A stretch of DNA of 64,000 nucleotides from Fictibacillus barbaricus (GCF_014635025.1 NZ_BMCE01000001.1:1736001-1800000), one strand, 5' to 3'. Positions 17,960 through 28,648 are shown, counted from the first letter of the stretch. Notes: generated by a model from the letters alone, not told the origin. Program-made: numbers and translations.

Positions 17960-19099
17960 ATGACGTTAAAAATAGGCATCACTTGTTATCCGACTGTAGG
18001 AGGGTCTGGGGTAGTTGCTACCGAATTAGGGAAACTTTTAGCAGAAAAGGGGCATGAGATACACTTTATTACATCAAGCCTCCCTTTTCGTTTAGGGAAA
18101 TTTAATCCGAACATTTACTTTCATGAGGTGGAAGTGAACCATTATTCTGTATTTAAATATCCTCCCTATGATCTTGCACTTGCCAGCAAGATGGCAGAAG
18201 TGGCGAAACGAGAAAAGCTAGATCTCCTCCATGTCCATTATGCTGTACCACATGCGGTTTGTGCAGTATTAGCCAAGCAGTTGTTAAACGACAAGATCAA
18301 AATCGTAACAACCCTTCACGGAACGGATATTACCGTGCTAGGCTACGATCCATCACTTAGTGAGATGATTAAGTTTGGTATTGAAAAATCTGATGTTGTG
18401 ACTTCAGTTTCTCATCAGTTAAAAGAGGACACTTTACAGCTTCTCAATATCAATAAAAACATCGTTCCTGTTCATAACTTTGTGGATGAAAGAGTTTATT
18501 ACAGGCGAGACAATAATGCGGAACTTAGAAAAACATACGGAATTGAAGAAGATGAAAAAGTGATCGTACATATTTCTAATTTCCGGAAGGTAAAACGAAT
18601 CCAAGATGTGATCAGATCTTTTTCACTAATCCGAAAAGCGATGGCTGCAAAGTTATTATTGATCGGAAACGGCCCTGAATTAACTGTTGCCTGTGAGCTG
18701 GTACGAGATCTGAGAATAGAAGATGACGTTCTATTCTTAGGAAAACAAGAGAACGTAGGTGAATTGTTCTCTATATGTGATTTGAAACTTTTATTATCTG
18801 AAAAAGAAAGCTTTGGACTTGTGCTTTTAGAAGCAATGGCCTGTGGAGTTCCTGTAATCGGAACAGGGATCGGGGGTATACCCGAAGTTATTGTAGACGG
18901 AGAAACAGGGTACATGGTTGAAGTCGGCGATACAAAAGCAGTGGCGGAAAAAGCGGTTGCTCTATTAACGGATAACGAAAAATTAAACCGTTTTAGAGAA
19001 AATGCTGTAAGACATGTAAAGGAAAACTTTTTGTCTGAGAGGATCGTATCGGTCTATGAAGACATTTATTATTCTCTGTTGAAGGATCAAACGGTATGA
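17960..19099 (+). CDS. bshA: Bacillithiol biosynthesis glycosyltransferase BshA
   Basis: GT4-family enzyme joining GlcNAc from UDP-GlcNAc to L-malate, the first step of bacillithiol synthesis. 379 residues with two Rossmann domains. N-terminal [21 protein letters not shown] (partly shown as [11 protein letters not shown], 6-16), [11 protein letters not shown], and the C-terminal donor-site [16 protein letters not shown]. Site AAGGAG. Overlaps cca by 4 nt. Confidence 0.96.
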   Translation: MTLKIGITCYPTVGGSGVVATELGKLLAEKGHEIHFITSSLPFRLGKFNPNIYFHEVEVNHYSVFKYPPYDLALASKMAEVAKREKLDLLHVHYAVPHAVCAVLAKQLLNDKIKIVTTLHGTDITVLGYDPSLSEMIKFGIEKSDVVTSVSHQLKEDTLQLLNINKNIVPVHNFVDERVYYRRDNNAELRKTYGIEEDEKVIVHISNFRKVKRIQDVIRSFSLIRKAMAAKLLLIGNGPELTVACELVRDLRIEDDVLFLGKQENVGELFSICDLKLLLSEKESFGLVLLEAMACGVPVIGTGIGGIPEVIVDGETGYMVEVGDTKAVAEKAVALLTDNEKLNRFRENAVRHVKENFLSERIVSVYEDIYYSLLKDQTV

Positions 19100-20277
19100 A
19101 TGAGTTGTTTCAAGAAGCTTTGTATGTGTTGGAGCAAATCGAACGTAATGGATACAAAGCTTACTTTGTAGGCGGCTGTGTCAGGGATTATGTATTAGAC
19201 CGGCCTATCAAAGACATCGATATTGCTTCTAATGCAAAGCCCGAGGACATTCAACGCATCTTTCCTAAAACGATTCCTGTCGGTATTGAACATGGGACCG
19301 TGATTGTAAGACATAATCATATATCATATGAAGTTACGACATTCAGGAAAGAGGGTCAATACGAAGATTATCGAAGGCCATCAAATGTTTGGTTCGTTGA
19401 TGATCTTGAAGAAGACCTTTCGAGAAGAGATTTTACGTTCAATGCGATGGCGATGGATAGATCTTTCCAAATAATCGATCCCTTTTCAGGAAGAGAAGAC
19501 TTGAAGGTTCGTCAGATTCGGACTGTCGGAGACCCTCATCTACGGTTTTCTGAAGACCCGCTGCGTCTTATGAGAGCCTGCCGCTTTATGAGCGTATACG
19601 ATATGGGCATCGAAAAAGAAACAGAAGAAGCGATCCTAGAAAAAGCATCTTTTCTAAAACGGATTTCGACGGAGCGAATTACCGAGGAGTTCAAAAAGCT
19701 ATTAGAAGGAAAACAGGCAGGAAAAGCACTTGAATTTATGAAACAAAGTGCTGTGTTAACATATTTGCCTTACGTGTTAGAAGAAAATGAGCGTGAAGCT
19801 TATAAAAACTTTGGATGGAATTCACTTCAAAACGAAGAACAAAGATGGACTGCAGTCATACTTCTCTCAAACATAGGGGATGTCAAGGAATTCTTAAAAA
19901 GTTGGAAGCTTCCCAACACAACGATAAGAAAGGTTCTGAATTTGCTTTCTGCTTATCAAAACCAAACTTGGACAAGAATGGATCTATACAGAGCCGGAAT
20001 CGAAGCGGCATCAGCTTCTGTTTTACTAAAAAGTTTGTTAGACAACCGTTCTTATGATGAAGATTTGGCAGGACTTCACGAACTCGCCAGGACCATCCCT
20101 ATCTCATCCAGAAAAGATATTCCGATAGATGGGGAAGATATTATAAGAATCAAGCAGGAATCTCCAGGGGTCTGGGTCGGAAAACTTTTTGATGAGATGG
20201 AAAAGAAAATTGTGGAGGGAGATCTAGCCCTCAAAGAATCAGAGCTTAAGGATTGGATAAAAAGGTGGGAGCCATAA
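19096..20277 (+). CDS. cca: CCA-adding tRNA nucleotidyltransferase
   Basis: Adds or repairs the CCA end of tRNA. Class II nucleotidyltransferase, 393 residues. Motif A is [20 protein letters not shown] (24-43) with the catalytic D-x-D; motif [10 protein letters not shown] (about 112-121) and [12 protein letters not shown] follow. Start overlaps the bshA stop. Its TAA shares one base with the birA ATG. Confidence 0.95.
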   Translation: MNELFQEALYVLEQIERNGYKAYFVGGCVRDYVLDRPIKDIDIASNAKPEDIQRIFPKTIPVGIEHGTVIVRHNHISYEVTTFRKEGQYEDYRRPSNVWFVDDLEEDLSRRDFTFNAMAMDRSFQIIDPFSGREDLKVRQIRTVGDPHLRFSEDPLRLMRACRFMSVYDMGIEKETEEAILEKASFLKRISTERITEEFKKLLEGKQAGKALEFMKQSAVLTYLPYVLEENEREAYKNFGWNSLQNEEQRWTAVILLSNIGDVKEFLKSWKLPNTTIRKVLNLLSAYQNQTWTRMDLYRAGIEAASASVLLKSLLDNRSYDEDLAGLHELARTIPISSRKDIPIDGEDIIRIKQESPGVWVGKLFDEMEKKIVEGDLALKESELKDWIKRWEP

Positions 20278-21251
20278 TGAAAGAAGCATTATTGCACATG
20301 CTTACTGAAAATGAAGGACAGTTTGTTTCTGGGCAAGAGATCAGTAATAAGCTGAACTGTTCAAGAACGGCTATCTGGAAACACATATCAGAACTCCGTA
20401 ATAACGGTTATTCGATAGAAGCAGTTCAGAAAAGAGGATATCGGTTAATTACATCACCAGACCTCGTAACAGCCGAAGAGGTTTCCTTATACACTGGCAA
20501 AGGATCGTTCGGGAAAAAGATCGTGTACCAGCCATCTGTTAAAAGTACACAAGAGATCGCATACAGCTTAGCAAGAGACGGTGCTCCTGAAGGAAGTATC
20601 GTGCTAGCGGATGAACAAACAGGGGGAAGAGGAAGATTAGGAAGAGCCTGGCAGTCACCAGCAGGCACGGGAATATGGATGAGTTTAATATTAAGACCTG
20701 AAATTCCTTTGCAAAAAGCCCCTCAGCTAACACTGCTAATAGCGGTTGCTGCTTCAAAGGCGATCGAAAAAGTAACTGGACTTGAAGCAGCTATCAAATG
20801 GCCGAACGACCTTTTGATCAACGGTAAAAAAACCGCAGGGATATTAACAGAGCTTCAAGCTGAAGCTGATTCTATCCATTCAGTAATTGTTGGAATCGGA
20901 ATGAATGTTAATCAAGAAAGTAAGCACTTCTCTGAAGAGATTGCACAAATTGCTACAAGTCTTGCCATTGAAGGCGGCAAAACCTACAAGCGGGCAGAAG
21001 TTATCGGATACCTTTTACAGGAGATAGAATCGCTGTATCATCAGTATCTTCAAAATGGATTTGGTGTTATTAAGCTCTTATGGGAAGCGAGAGCATTCAG
21101 TTTAGGTAAAAGAATTACAGCAAGATCTGTCACAGGTTCGATCACTGGCTATGCAAAAGGAATCACAGATGAAGGCGTGTTGCTTTTAGAAGACGATACA
21201 GGCAGGGTACACTCGATCTACTCAGCTGACATTGAAATTCCTTCTCCTTGA
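20277..21251 (+). CDS. birA: Biotin-[acetyl-CoA-carboxylase] ligase / biotin repressor
   Basis: Makes biotinyl-AMP, biotinylates acetyl-CoA carboxylase, and represses biotin genes through its N-terminal domain. 324 residues. Winged HTH in about 1-65 (GQEISNKLNCSRTAIWKHI), catalytic GRGRLGR (about 117-123) and KWPNDLLING with the conserved lysine. ATG 20277 follows AGGTGGGAG; an upstream in-frame start lies inside cca. Last gene of the dapB operon. Confidence 0.95.
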   Translation: MKEALLHMLTENEGQFVSGQEISNKLNCSRTAIWKHISELRNNGYSIEAVQKRGYRLITSPDLVTAEEVSLYTGKGSFGKKIVYQPSVKSTQEIAYSLARDGAPEGSIVLADEQTGGRGRLGRAWQSPAGTGIWMSLILRPEIPLQKAPQLTLLIAVAASKAIEKVTGLEAAIKWPNDLLINGKKTAGILTELQAEADSIHSVIVGIGMNVNQESKHFSEEIAQIATSLAIEGGKTYKRAEVIGYLLQEIESLYHQYLQNGFGVIKLLWEARAFSLGKRITARSVTGSITGYAKGITDEGVLLLEDDTGRVHSIYSADIEIPSP

Positions 21252-21288
21252 GTAAAGTACGTGATAAAATAAATCCGTAGGCGGTATC

Positions 21289-21468
21289 CGAAGTGTGGAA
21301 CTGCACTAAGTATTATCTTTTTTTAACCACAAACCTTATATCTGCCTAGATCCAAAATCAGGACCGGGACAGAGGGAGCAAACAACAAAACGTCTAGGAT
21401 GTTTCCTATGCCTTCTTCCTCTTTGGAAAGAAGGTTTTTTGCACTTCTGGCCCTGTTAAAAAACAGGG
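21289..21468 (+). promoter_or_regulatory. Structured panB leader with terminator and SD-covering hairpin
   Basis: The 227-nt gap before panB holds several pairings. TAGGCGG (21288-21294) can pair with CTGCCTA (21342-21348) and closes a small hairpin AGTG/CACT. A terminator CCTTCTT/AAGAAGG (21411-21417, 21428-21434) with TTTTTT follows. Then CCCTGTT (21451-21457) pairs with AACAGGG (21462-21468), covering the panB ribosome site GGGAGG. A conserved pan RNA motif is known upstream of panB in Bacillales; whether 21289-21348 is that motif was not tested. No clear promoter was placed. Confidence 0.5.
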
Positions 21469-21478
21469 AGGCTACAAA

Positions 21479-22318
21479 ATGAAAACAACAAAAAGCTTTC
21501 TCAAAATGAAAAGGGACGGCGAAAAAATCACGATGGTAACAGCTTATGATTACCCAACGGCTGTTATCTGTGAAAAAGCAGAGATGGATCTTTTGTTAGT
21601 CGGAGATTCTCTTGGCATGGTCGTACTGGGATATGAATCGACGATCCCAGTTACGATGGAAGATATGATCCATCATACAAAAGCGGTTAAAAGAGGTGCT
21701 CCGAATACCTTTATCGTTACAGACATGCCGTTTATGACGTATCACGGTTCGATCGACGAAACCCTAAGAAACGCACGACGTATTTTGCAAGAAAGCGGTG
21801 CTTCAGCAGTCAAAGTAGAAGGCGGTAAACAAGTTGTTCAGACCGTAGAAACCTTAACGAATGCCGGGGTGCCTGTGATGGGTCATCTAGGGCTTACTCC
21901 ACAGATGGTCGGTGTAATGGGTGGATATGGTGTTCAAGCAAAGGAAGAAGCGGAAGCAAACCGTCTAGTTGAAGAAAGTCTGTTACTAGAAAAAGCAGGA
22001 GCATTTGCGATCGTATTAGAGTGTGTTCCTCAACAGCTTGCAGAGATCGTAACAAAGAAACTTTCTATTCCTGTAATCGGCATCGGTGCTGGCAAACATA
22101 CAGATGGGCAAGTCCTCGTCTATCACGACATGATCGGCTACGGGTTTCACCATGTACCAAAGTTCGTGAAAACCTATGGCAACGTTAAAGATGTAATGGT
22201 AGAAGGACTCTTAAAATATAAAGAAGATGTAAAGACTATGCAGTTTCCTGAAGAGAGCCATAGCTTTAATATGAAATCTGAAACGCTCGACAGATTGTAC
22301 GGAGGAGTCAATTCATGA
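21479..22318 (+). CDS. panB: 3-methyl-2-oxobutanoate hydroxymethyltransferase
   Basis: First committed step of pantothenate (coenzyme A precursor) synthesis: adds hydroxymethyl from methylene-THF to ketoisovalerate. 279 residues, TIM barrel. Conserved [19 protein letters not shown] and VKVEGG segments with magnesium ligands. Ribosome site CAGGGAGG lies inside a 7-bp hairpin. 4-nt overlap with panC. Confidence 0.96.
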   Translation: MKTTKSFLKMKRDGEKITMVTAYDYPTAVICEKAEMDLLLVGDSLGMVVLGYESTIPVTMEDMIHHTKAVKRGAPNTFIVTDMPFMTYHGSIDETLRNARRILQESGASAVKVEGGKQVVQTVETLTNAGVPVMGHLGLTPQMVGVMGGYGVQAKEEAEANRLVEESLLLEKAGAFAIVLECVPQQLAEIVTKKLSIPVIGIGAGKHTDGQVLVYHDMIGYGFHHVPKFVKTYGNVKDVMVEGLLKYKEDVKTMQFPEESHSFNMKSETLDRLYGGVNS

Positions 22319-23199
22319 AATTAATGAACAGCATCCAAGAGATTCAAAGCTATGTAGCAGAAGAAAAAAAGGTAGGCAGAACGGTAGGTTTCGTTCCAAC
22401 CATGGGGTATCTGCATGAAGGCCACCTTTCGCTGATCGAACGTGCAAAAAATGAGTCAGACCTCGTTGTAGTCAGCATTTTCGTTAATCCGCTGCAATTT
22501 GGTCCAAATGAAGATTTTGACAGATATCCAAGAGACTTAGATCGAGATAAAAAATTAGCAGAAGAAGCAGGAGCGGACGTTCTTTTTGTACCGGAAACAC
22601 AGGAAATGTATCCGGATGAGTCTGTAGTCACCGTTTCTGTGAATAAAAGAGTGGACGCACTTTGCGGTGAAACCAGAGTAGGGCATTTTGATGGAGTTGC
22701 TACTGTACTCACAAAACTTTTTCACATCGTTTCTCCTGATTTTGCTTATTTTGGACTGAAGGATGCTCAGCAAGTTGCTGTCGTTCAAGGTCTTGTTGAT
22801 GACTTTAACTTTCCTGTGAAAGTGATCGGCTGTGAAACAAAGCGAGAGTCAGACGGCCTTGCCATGAGTTCAAGAAATGTGTATTTAACTGAAAAAGAAA
22901 GAAAAGAAGCAGTCCATCTGAGCCAATCTTTACTAAAAGCAAAGAAATGGCTTTTAGACGGTGATAGTGGTGAGACCGAACAAAAGATGATAAACTATTT
23001 GGAGGAACATACGAGCGGTTCTGTTGAATACTGCAAAATTTTATCGTATCCTGAACTTCTTCCTCCAACACCAGATACGAACAAACTAATTGTCGCTGTA
23101 GCTGTTAAATTCAGCAAAGCGCGATTGATTGATAATGTCATCTTAGATCCTATTTTATTGAAACAAGGAAGCGAGGAAGAAACATGTTCCGTACATTAA
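22315..23199 (+). CDS. panC: Pantothenate synthetase
   Basis: Joins pantoate and beta-alanine using ATP. 294 residues; cytidylyltransferase-like Rossmann fold with [14 protein letters not shown] (28-41, HxGH signature) and the later KDAQQ and MSSRN (KMSKS-like) motif. ATG overlaps the panB stop, and its 3' end overlaps panD by 16 nt. Confidence 0.96.
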   Translation: MKLMNSIQEIQSYVAEEKKVGRTVGFVPTMGYLHEGHLSLIERAKNESDLVVVSIFVNPLQFGPNEDFDRYPRDLDRDKKLAEEAGADVLFVPETQEMYPDESVVTVSVNKRVDALCGETRVGHFDGVATVLTKLFHIVSPDFAYFGLKDAQQVAVVQGLVDDFNFPVKVIGCETKRESDGLAMSSRNVYLTEKERKEAVHLSQSLLKAKKWLLDGDSGETEQKMINYLEEHTSGSVEYCKILSYPELLPPTPDTNKLIVAVAVKFSKARLIDNVILDPILLKQGSEEETCSVH

Positions 23200-23567
23200 T
23201 GAAAGCTAAAATACACCGTGCAACGGTAACTGAATCAAATTTAAATTATGTTGGCAGCATCACCATTGACGAAGATATTTTAGATGCTGTTGATATGATC
23301 CCGAACGAAAAAGTGCAGATTGTTAATAATAACAATGGTGCACGATTTGAAACATACATCATACCCGGCAAACGAGGATCTGGTGTTATGTGCTTGAATG
23401 GCGCTGCAGCAAGACTTGTACAAGAAGGCGATACCATTATCGTCATTTCTTATGCCATGTATGATGAGAACGAAGCAAAACATCATGTACCGAAAGTAGC
23501 AATTATGGATAAAGATAATCGTGTACATGAAATGCTCGGAGTTGAACCTGAGGCTACCGTTTATTAA
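23184..23567 (+). CDS. panD: Aspartate 1-decarboxylase (pyruvoyl enzyme)
   Basis: Makes beta-alanine for PanC. 127 residues. The self-cleavage site is G24-S25 in YVGSITID; cleavage turns the serine into the pyruvoyl group. NGAAARLV and YAMYDENEA are conserved. Last gene of panBCD, with dinG 42 nt downstream. Confidence 0.96.
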   Translation: MFRTLMKAKIHRATVTESNLNYVGSITIDEDILDAVDMIPNEKVQIVNNNNGARFETYIIPGKRGSGVMCLNGAAARLVQEGDTIIVISYAMYDENEAKHHVPKVAIMDKDNRVHEMLGVEPEATVY

Positions 23568-23609
23568 TGTTTGATTAGAATAGAGCCACAGGGGAATGAG
23601 GTGAAGGCT

Positions 23610-26417
23610 ATGACACGGCGGTTTGTCGTTATCGATTTTGAAACAACAGGAAATTCAGCAGCAAAAGGAGACCGAATTATCCAGATTGGTGCGGTCGCCG
23701 TTGAGGCAGGACAGATAACGGACAGATTTTCGACGTTCATCCAGCCAGGCGTTCCCATCCCCCCATTTATTGAACAATTGACCGGCATCAACGATGAGAT
23801 GGTAAAAGATGCACCGTTGTTTGAAGAAGTGGCACCAAAGCTCCTTCAGATGTTAGAAGGAGCTTATTTTGTTGCCCATAATGTAATGTTCGACTATTCC
23901 TTTCTTCAAGGCGAGCTCGACCGATCGGGTTATTCCAAGCTTTCGATGCCTTTGATCGATACGGTTGAGTTGTCTCGACTCCTTCTATTAGGGGCGGACG
24001 GATATCAGCTGGGCATGCTCGCTGATTATCTCGGACTTGAACATGAGAACCCTCACCAGGCAGATAGCGATGCTGAAGTTACAGCAAGACTTCTCATTCA
24101 TCTTCTTGAAAAGTTAGAGAATCTGCCGTTGGTGACATTAGAGCGTCTCACTCCTTTTTTAAAGAAATTACAAAGTTCATTAGAAAGCATAGTAGGGGAT
24201 ATGATTTCTGAGAAGTCCGCCTTTTTAGCGGATGAAGAAACGTATGACTTCTACCGTAAACTTGCACTTCTGAAAAGACCCGACACCGTCCCAACAGAGG
24301 AAAACGATTTTAAAGAGATCGAAGATGAGGAAGTGGCTGTAAAGCTTCAGCAGCATATGCAGCATTACGAGGTTCGAAAAAGTCAGCAGAAGATGGTAGA
24401 GCTTGTTGATGAAGCACTCCATACGAGTCAGCATCTGGTGATCGAAGCAGGAACAGGTGTTGGGAAATCTTTAGGGTATCTGATTCCGGGCATTCGGTAT
24501 GCAAAGGAAAAAGAACGGCCTCTGGTTGTTTCAACCCATACGGTTCAATTGCAGCAGCAGCTGTTAGAGCGTGATGTTCCACTCCTTAAAAGGATCATGC
24601 CTTTTGACTTCACAGCGACACTCCTTAAAGGGAGAAATCATTATCTATGCTTGCGAAAGTTCGAACATACGCTGATGGACAATCATGATGACAACTACGA
24701 TATGAATTTTACGAAAGCACAGCTGATCATCTGGCTGACAGAAACAGAAACAGGTGATGTCGAAGAACTATCCATGGCATCAGGCGGAAAGCTATTTTGG
24801 AACACCGTTAAAAGTGATGCCAATTCTTGTTTAAACCATCGTTGCCCTTGGTTCTCAAGATGCTATTACCATAAACAGAGACGAGCAGCGCATGAGTCAG
24901 ATCTTGTGATCACGAATCACGCATTATTGTTTACTGATCTGAAGTCTGATTCACAGCTTTTGCCGTCGTATAAAGAAGCTGTATTGGATGAGGCGCATCA
25001 TGTTGAAGAAGTGGTAAGTGATCATTTCGGAAAAGAGACGGATTATTTCTCTTTTGTGAAGCTGTTAGACAGGTTATCACAAACGGATGGCGATGGCATG
25101 ATGAACACGTTCAGAGAGATCTGTGATCTGCTTGAAGTACCAAAGTTTGAAAACCATCTTGCGAACTGGGATAGTTTGTTCTTAGATGTTAAAAATGAAC
25201 TGGACGAGATGTTTAAACAGATCAAGACGATCTGTTTAAGAAAAGCAAGATCTCCCCGTTCCACAGAGCTCACCAAACTAACCCTTCGATATACGAAAGA
25301 TGATATTGAGACAGCTGCTTGGGAACCTGTATTAGAGATGGAAGAACGTGCACGCCAGTTCATTACAGATTTGGTCAAGCCGGTCAAACGACTCTTAAAG
25401 GGTCTGGATAACTATGAAGATCATTTAACTGTGCAGCAAAAAGGGTTTTTAGTTGACATTGAAGGAATCATAAATGATCTGCAAGATGAGATGAACGACC
25501 TGCATCATCTCTTATCTTGTCCGTTATCTCAAGAAGTGTACTGGATGGAAGCTGAATCAAAAGGACCTAGACATGCAGTCACACTATTTGCAAAACCAGT
25601 AGAGATCGATCAGATTTTAGCAGACAAATTTTTTGGAAAGAAGAGCTCTGTAATTCTTACTTCAGCAACAATGAGTGTGAAGAACACGTTCCGTTATATG
25701 TCTGAAAGGTTAGGACTTCTTGATTTCGGTCCTATGAATGCACAGCTGCCATCTCCATTTCATTACGAAAAACAAGCTAAACTAATGGTTCCTACCGATA
25801 TACCCCTAATAAATGAAGTGGACCAAAAAACGTTTGTATCTAAGATCTCGTTATCACTTTATGAAATTGCAAAAGTGACGAAGGGCCGTATGCTCGTACT
25901 TTTTACTTCTTATGAGATGTTAAAAGAGACACATGCCGAATTTAAGAATCTGATGGATCAAGAAGAATTCGTTTTAATCGCACAAGGTGTGGACTCAGGA
26001 AGCCGGGCAAGGCTGACAAAGAACTTTCAGCGGTTTGATAACAGCATCTTGTTTGGAACAAACAGTTTCTGGGAAGGGATAGACATTCCTGGAGATGATC
26101 TTTCTTGCCTTGTCATCATAAGACTGCCGTTTACACCGCCAGATCAGCCGGTTATGGCAGCTAAAAGCGAGAAACTGAAGATGGAAGGTGGAAACCCGTT
26201 CTACGATCTATCACTTCCGCAAGCGATCATCCGGTTTAAGCAAGGGTTTGGACGATTGGTGAGAAGCTCTCGAGATAAAGGAGCCGTGTTTGTATTTGAC
26301 CGCAGAATGATCGAAACCAGATACGGTAAATCATTCATTCAGTCTCTGCCAAAGCTTCCGGTATCGATAAAACCAATAGATGAACTCGTTTCAGAACTCC
26401 ATGATTGGATGGAATAA
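23610..26417 (+). CDS. dinG: DinG-family protein: exonuclease domain plus XPD-like helicase
   Basis: 935 residues. N-terminal DnaQ/DEDD exonuclease (about 4-170) with VIDFETTG (D9, E11) and a later HNVMFDYSFL. The helicase part has Walker A EAGTGVGKS, DEAH in LDEAHHVEE, GTNSFWEGIDIPG and motif VI QGFGRLVR. Four cysteines between motifs Ia and II (LCL, SCL, RCP, RCYY) are spaced as for a [4Fe-4S] cluster; some Firmicute DinG proteins lack this cluster. ATG 23610 follows GAGGTGA. In B. subtilis dinG also follows panD. No LexA-type box is evident upstream. Confidence 0.93.
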   Translation: MTRRFVVIDFETTGNSAAKGDRIIQIGAVAVEAGQITDRFSTFIQPGVPIPPFIEQLTGINDEMVKDAPLFEEVAPKLLQMLEGAYFVAHNVMFDYSFLQGELDRSGYSKLSMPLIDTVELSRLLLLGADGYQLGMLADYLGLEHENPHQADSDAEVTARLLIHLLEKLENLPLVTLERLTPFLKKLQSSLESIVGDMISEKSAFLADEETYDFYRKLALLKRPDTVPTEENDFKEIEDEEVAVKLQQHMQHYEVRKSQQKMVELVDEALHTSQHLVIEAGTGVGKSLGYLIPGIRYAKEKERPLVVSTHTVQLQQQLLERDVPLLKRIMPFDFTATLLKGRNHYLCLRKFEHTLMDNHDDNYDMNFTKAQLIIWLTETETGDVEELSMASGGKLFWNTVKSDANSCLNHRCPWFSRCYYHKQRRAAHESDLVITNHALLFTDLKSDSQLLPSYKEAVLDEAHHVEEVVSDHFGKETDYFSFVKLLDRLSQTDGDGMMNTFREICDLLEVPKFENHLANWDSLFLDVKNELDEMFKQIKTICLRKARSPRSTELTKLTLRYTKDDIETAAWEPVLEMEERARQFITDLVKPVKRLLKGLDNYEDHLTVQQKGFLVDIEGIINDLQDEMNDLHHLLSCPLSQEVYWMEAESKGPRHAVTLFAKPVEIDQILADKFFGKKSSVILTSATMSVKNTFRYMSERLGLLDFGPMNAQLPSPFHYEKQAKLMVPTDIPLINEVDQKTFVSKISLSLYEIAKVTKGRMLVLFTSYEMLKETHAEFKNLMDQEEFVLIAQGVDSGSRARLTKNFQRFDNSILFGTNSFWEGIDIPGDDLSCLVIIRLPFTPPDQPVMAAKSEKLKMEGGNPFYDLSLPQAIIRFKQGFGRLVRSSRDKGAVFVFDRRMIETRYGKSFIQSLPKLPVSIKPIDELVSELHDWME

Positions 26418-26418
26418 A

Positions 26419-26452
26419 GAAAAAGGAGAAGGATTGCTGCTTCTCCTTTTTC
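26419..26452 (+). terminator. Intrinsic terminator after dinG
   Basis: GAAAAAGGAGAAG (26419-26431) pairs with CTTCTCCTTTTTC (26440-26452) around an 8-nt loop; the 3' arm supplies the T run. Confidence 0.88.
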
Positions 26453-26530
26453 TTATAGGCTCTGTTAAGTGATACTATTGAATGACATGTAAGACAGGAA
26501 ATTCACTCCCTTTCCCCTGACGAACACCCA

Positions 26531-26580
26531 AGCCTCCTCGCTCGCACCTCCCTGCGGAAAGCGAGCATCCTGGAGCGGGA
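26531..26580. repeat. GC-rich intergenic hairpin element
   Basis: In the 240-nt gap before ypmA a GC-rich island stands out from AT-rich surroundings. CTCGCT (26537-26542) pairs with AGCGAG (26560-26565). The words CCTCCTCGCTCGC and GCGAGCATCC resemble degenerate intergenic elements that recur in several Bacillaceae genomes; that comparison is from memory and only one copy is in this window. Confidence 0.4.
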
Positions 26581-26696
26581 AATAAGCCATACATTAAGAC
26601 ACTTTCCGCCTTTTTCTCGGATTCTAAAGTACCACTTTCACAAGATTTCTGCTATAGTAAACAGGGATAAGATTGTAAAGTATAGGAGGAAGAACA

Positions 26697-26867
26697 GTGG
26701 AAAGCAAAATTGAAGTTCTTTCGACACTGAAGGTGGACAAGTCAAGTGATTTGTACAAAGTAGTTTCTGAACTCAACAAAACATTAAAACACCAAGATTT
26801 AATGTTTGGGCTGGCGTTAGATGACGAAAATAAAAATAAGATGATTTTTACGATCTATCGCACATAG
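26697..26867 (+). CDS. ypmA: Small conserved protein YpmA
   Basis: 56 residues from a GTG start 8 nt after a perfect AGGAGGAAG site. The sequence VESKIEVLSTLKVDKSSDLY then LNKTLKHQDLMFGLALD and IFTIYRT matches YpmA, which lies between dinG and ypmB in B. subtilis. No motif or membrane segment; function unknown. ypmB follows 12 nt later. Confidence 0.88.
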   Translation: MESKIEVLSTLKVDKSSDLYKVVSELNKTLKHQDLMFGLALDDENKNKMIFTIYRT

Positions 26868-26879
26868 AGAGGCTTAAAT

Positions 26880-27368
26880 ATGGAGAAGAAGTGGATACTT
26901 GTTATTGTTGGACTGGTATTTCTAGCAGGCTGGCAAGCCTATTATCTTTATAACGAAGTAAATGCCAAGCCTGAAAAGAAAGAAGCAGAAGCGGTTGAGG
27001 TCGCAAAGAAAGAAGAAAACCTTGCATCGATTAAAAATGTTGATCACTTTTTTAAGAATGAAACCTATTATGTAGTAGAAGGTGAAAATGAAGACGGTAG
27101 AGATATGATCGTCTGGGTCGGTGAAGATAAGAAGGTCTATTCTGAGATTGCTAAAAAAGGTCTTTCCGAAGGTCAGATGATTGATTATGTTAAGGCGAAC
27201 CATGACGCAAAAGAAATCATCGACATCCGGCTTGGTATGGAAGATGAGATACCATTATGGGAAGTCGTTTATTTAGATGATCAAGATCGCTACACTTATT
27301 ATTATGGATATTTTGAAACAGGAAAACGTTACGAAATTTATCGTTTAAAAGAATCAGAACAAAAATAA
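26880..27368 (+). CDS. ypmB: YpmB family membrane-anchored protein
   Basis: 162 residues: an N-terminal membrane anchor (about 5-23, WILVIVGLVFLAGWQAYYLY) and an extracytoplasmic domain with two PepSY-like halves (NVDHFFKNETYYVV and EVVYLDDQDRYTYYYGYF). The family is DUF5590/PepSY; function unknown. Sits between ypmA and aspB as in B. subtilis. Confidence 0.88.
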   Translation: MEKKWILVIVGLVFLAGWQAYYLYNEVNAKPEKKEAEAVEVAKKEENLASIKNVDHFFKNETYYVVEGENEDGRDMIVWVGEDKKVYSEIAKKGLSEGQMIDYVKANHDAKEIIDIRLGMEDEIPLWEVVYLDDQDRYTYYYGYFETGKRYEIYRLKESEQK

Positions 27369-27389
27369 AATGCGGAGGGATTTATTAGT

Positions 27390-28580
27390 ATGAAGCTTGC
27401 AAAACGTGTGGAGGCATTAACTCCTTCAACTACATTGGCAATTACAGCAAAGGCAAACGCATTAAAAGCAGAAGGGCACAATGTAATCGCACTTGGGGCA
27501 GGTGAACCTGACTTTAATACACCAATACATATTATTGAAGCTGCATATGAGTCTATGAAACAAGGCCATACGAAATATACAGCTTCTGGCGGCCTTCTGC
27601 CTCTAAAGAAAGCTATCGCAAACAAATTGCAGAAAGACCAAGGTCTAACGTACGATCCTACAGAGATCATTGTAAGTACAGGTGCAAAGCATTCTTTGTA
27701 CACGCTTTTTCAAGCGATTCTTGATGAAGGTGACGAAGTAATCATCCCGATCCCTTATTGGGTAAGCTACCCTGAACAAGTAAAGCTTGCTGACGGAACA
27801 CCTGTTTATCTAGAAGGAAAAGAAGAGAATCAGTTTAAGATCACTGTAGAGGATCTGAAAAAAGTCATCACCAAACAAACGAAAGCATTAATTCTTAATT
27901 CTCCTAGCAATCCGACAGGATCTCTTTATTCTGTTGAAGAATTGCGTGCGATCGGAGAAGTTTGTTTACAACACGATATTCTTATCGTTTCCGATGAGAT
28001 CTACGAGAAATTGGTATACGGCGGGGTAAAACATACATCGATCGCAGAACTATCACCTGAACTTAAAAAGCAAACGATCATCATCAATGGTTTATCAAAA
28101 TCACATTCGATGACAGGCTGGAGAATCGGTTTTGCGGCGGGTGATGCAAAGATCATTAAAGCGATGACGAACTTGGATAGCCACAGTACGTCAAACCCGA
28201 CTACAACATCTCAGCATGGTGCACTAGCTGCATACAACGGTACACAAGAACCTGTAGAAGAAATGCGTCAAGCTTTTGAAGAACGGATGAATAAAGTGTA
28301 CGATCGCTTGATCACAATCCCTGGAATCACTTGTGTGAAACCGAACGGTGCGTTCTATCTTTTCCCGAACGCAACAGAAGCGGTTAAGATGACAGGATAT
28401 TCAACAGTGGATGAGTGGGTCGAAGCCATTTTAGAAGAAGAAAAAGTGGCTCTTGTTCCTGGATCAGGTTTTGGAGCTCCAGACAATGTGAGACTCTCTT
28501 ACGCTACTTCTTTAGATATGCTTATGGAAGCGTTAGACAGAATCGAGAGCTTCATCAATCGAAATACAAAGAAAGATTGA
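27390..28580 (+). CDS. aspB: Aspartate aminotransferase
   Basis: PLP fold-type I aminotransferase interconverting aspartate/2-oxoglutarate and oxaloacetate/glutamate. 396 residues. NSPSNPTG (about 168-175), SDEIYEKL and the PLP lysine in SKSHSMTGWRIG (about 235-246). Site GCGGAGGG. Immediately upstream of asnS, a pairing conserved in Bacillus (aspartate supply and Asn charging). Confidence 0.95.
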   Translation: MKLAKRVEALTPSTTLAITAKANALKAEGHNVIALGAGEPDFNTPIHIIEAAYESMKQGHTKYTASGGLLPLKKAIANKLQKDQGLTYDPTEIIVSTGAKHSLYTLFQAILDEGDEVIIPIPYWVSYPEQVKLADGTPVYLEGKEENQFKITVEDLKKVITKQTKALILNSPSNPTGSLYSVEELRAIGEVCLQHDILIVSDEIYEKLVYGGVKHTSIAELSPELKKQTIIINGLSKSHSMTGWRIGFAAGDAKIIKAMTNLDSHSTSNPTTTSQHGALAAYNGTQEPVEEMRQAFEERMNKVYDRLITIPGITCVKPNGAFYLFPNATEAVKMTGYSTVDEWVEAILEEEKVALVPGSGFGAPDNVRLSYATSLDMLMEALDRIESFINRNTKKD

Positions 28581-28648
28581 TTTTTAGAATGGAGTCATTC
28601 ATAATTTTTTGATAGATATTGATTTTTAGTACAGTGGAGGTACATTTT

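Noticed and set aside
21361-21400. T-box-like GGACCGGGACAGAGGG before panB
   Set aside because: The conserved T-box core (AGGGTGGNACCGCG) is absent and pan genes are not amino-acid-tRNA regulated.
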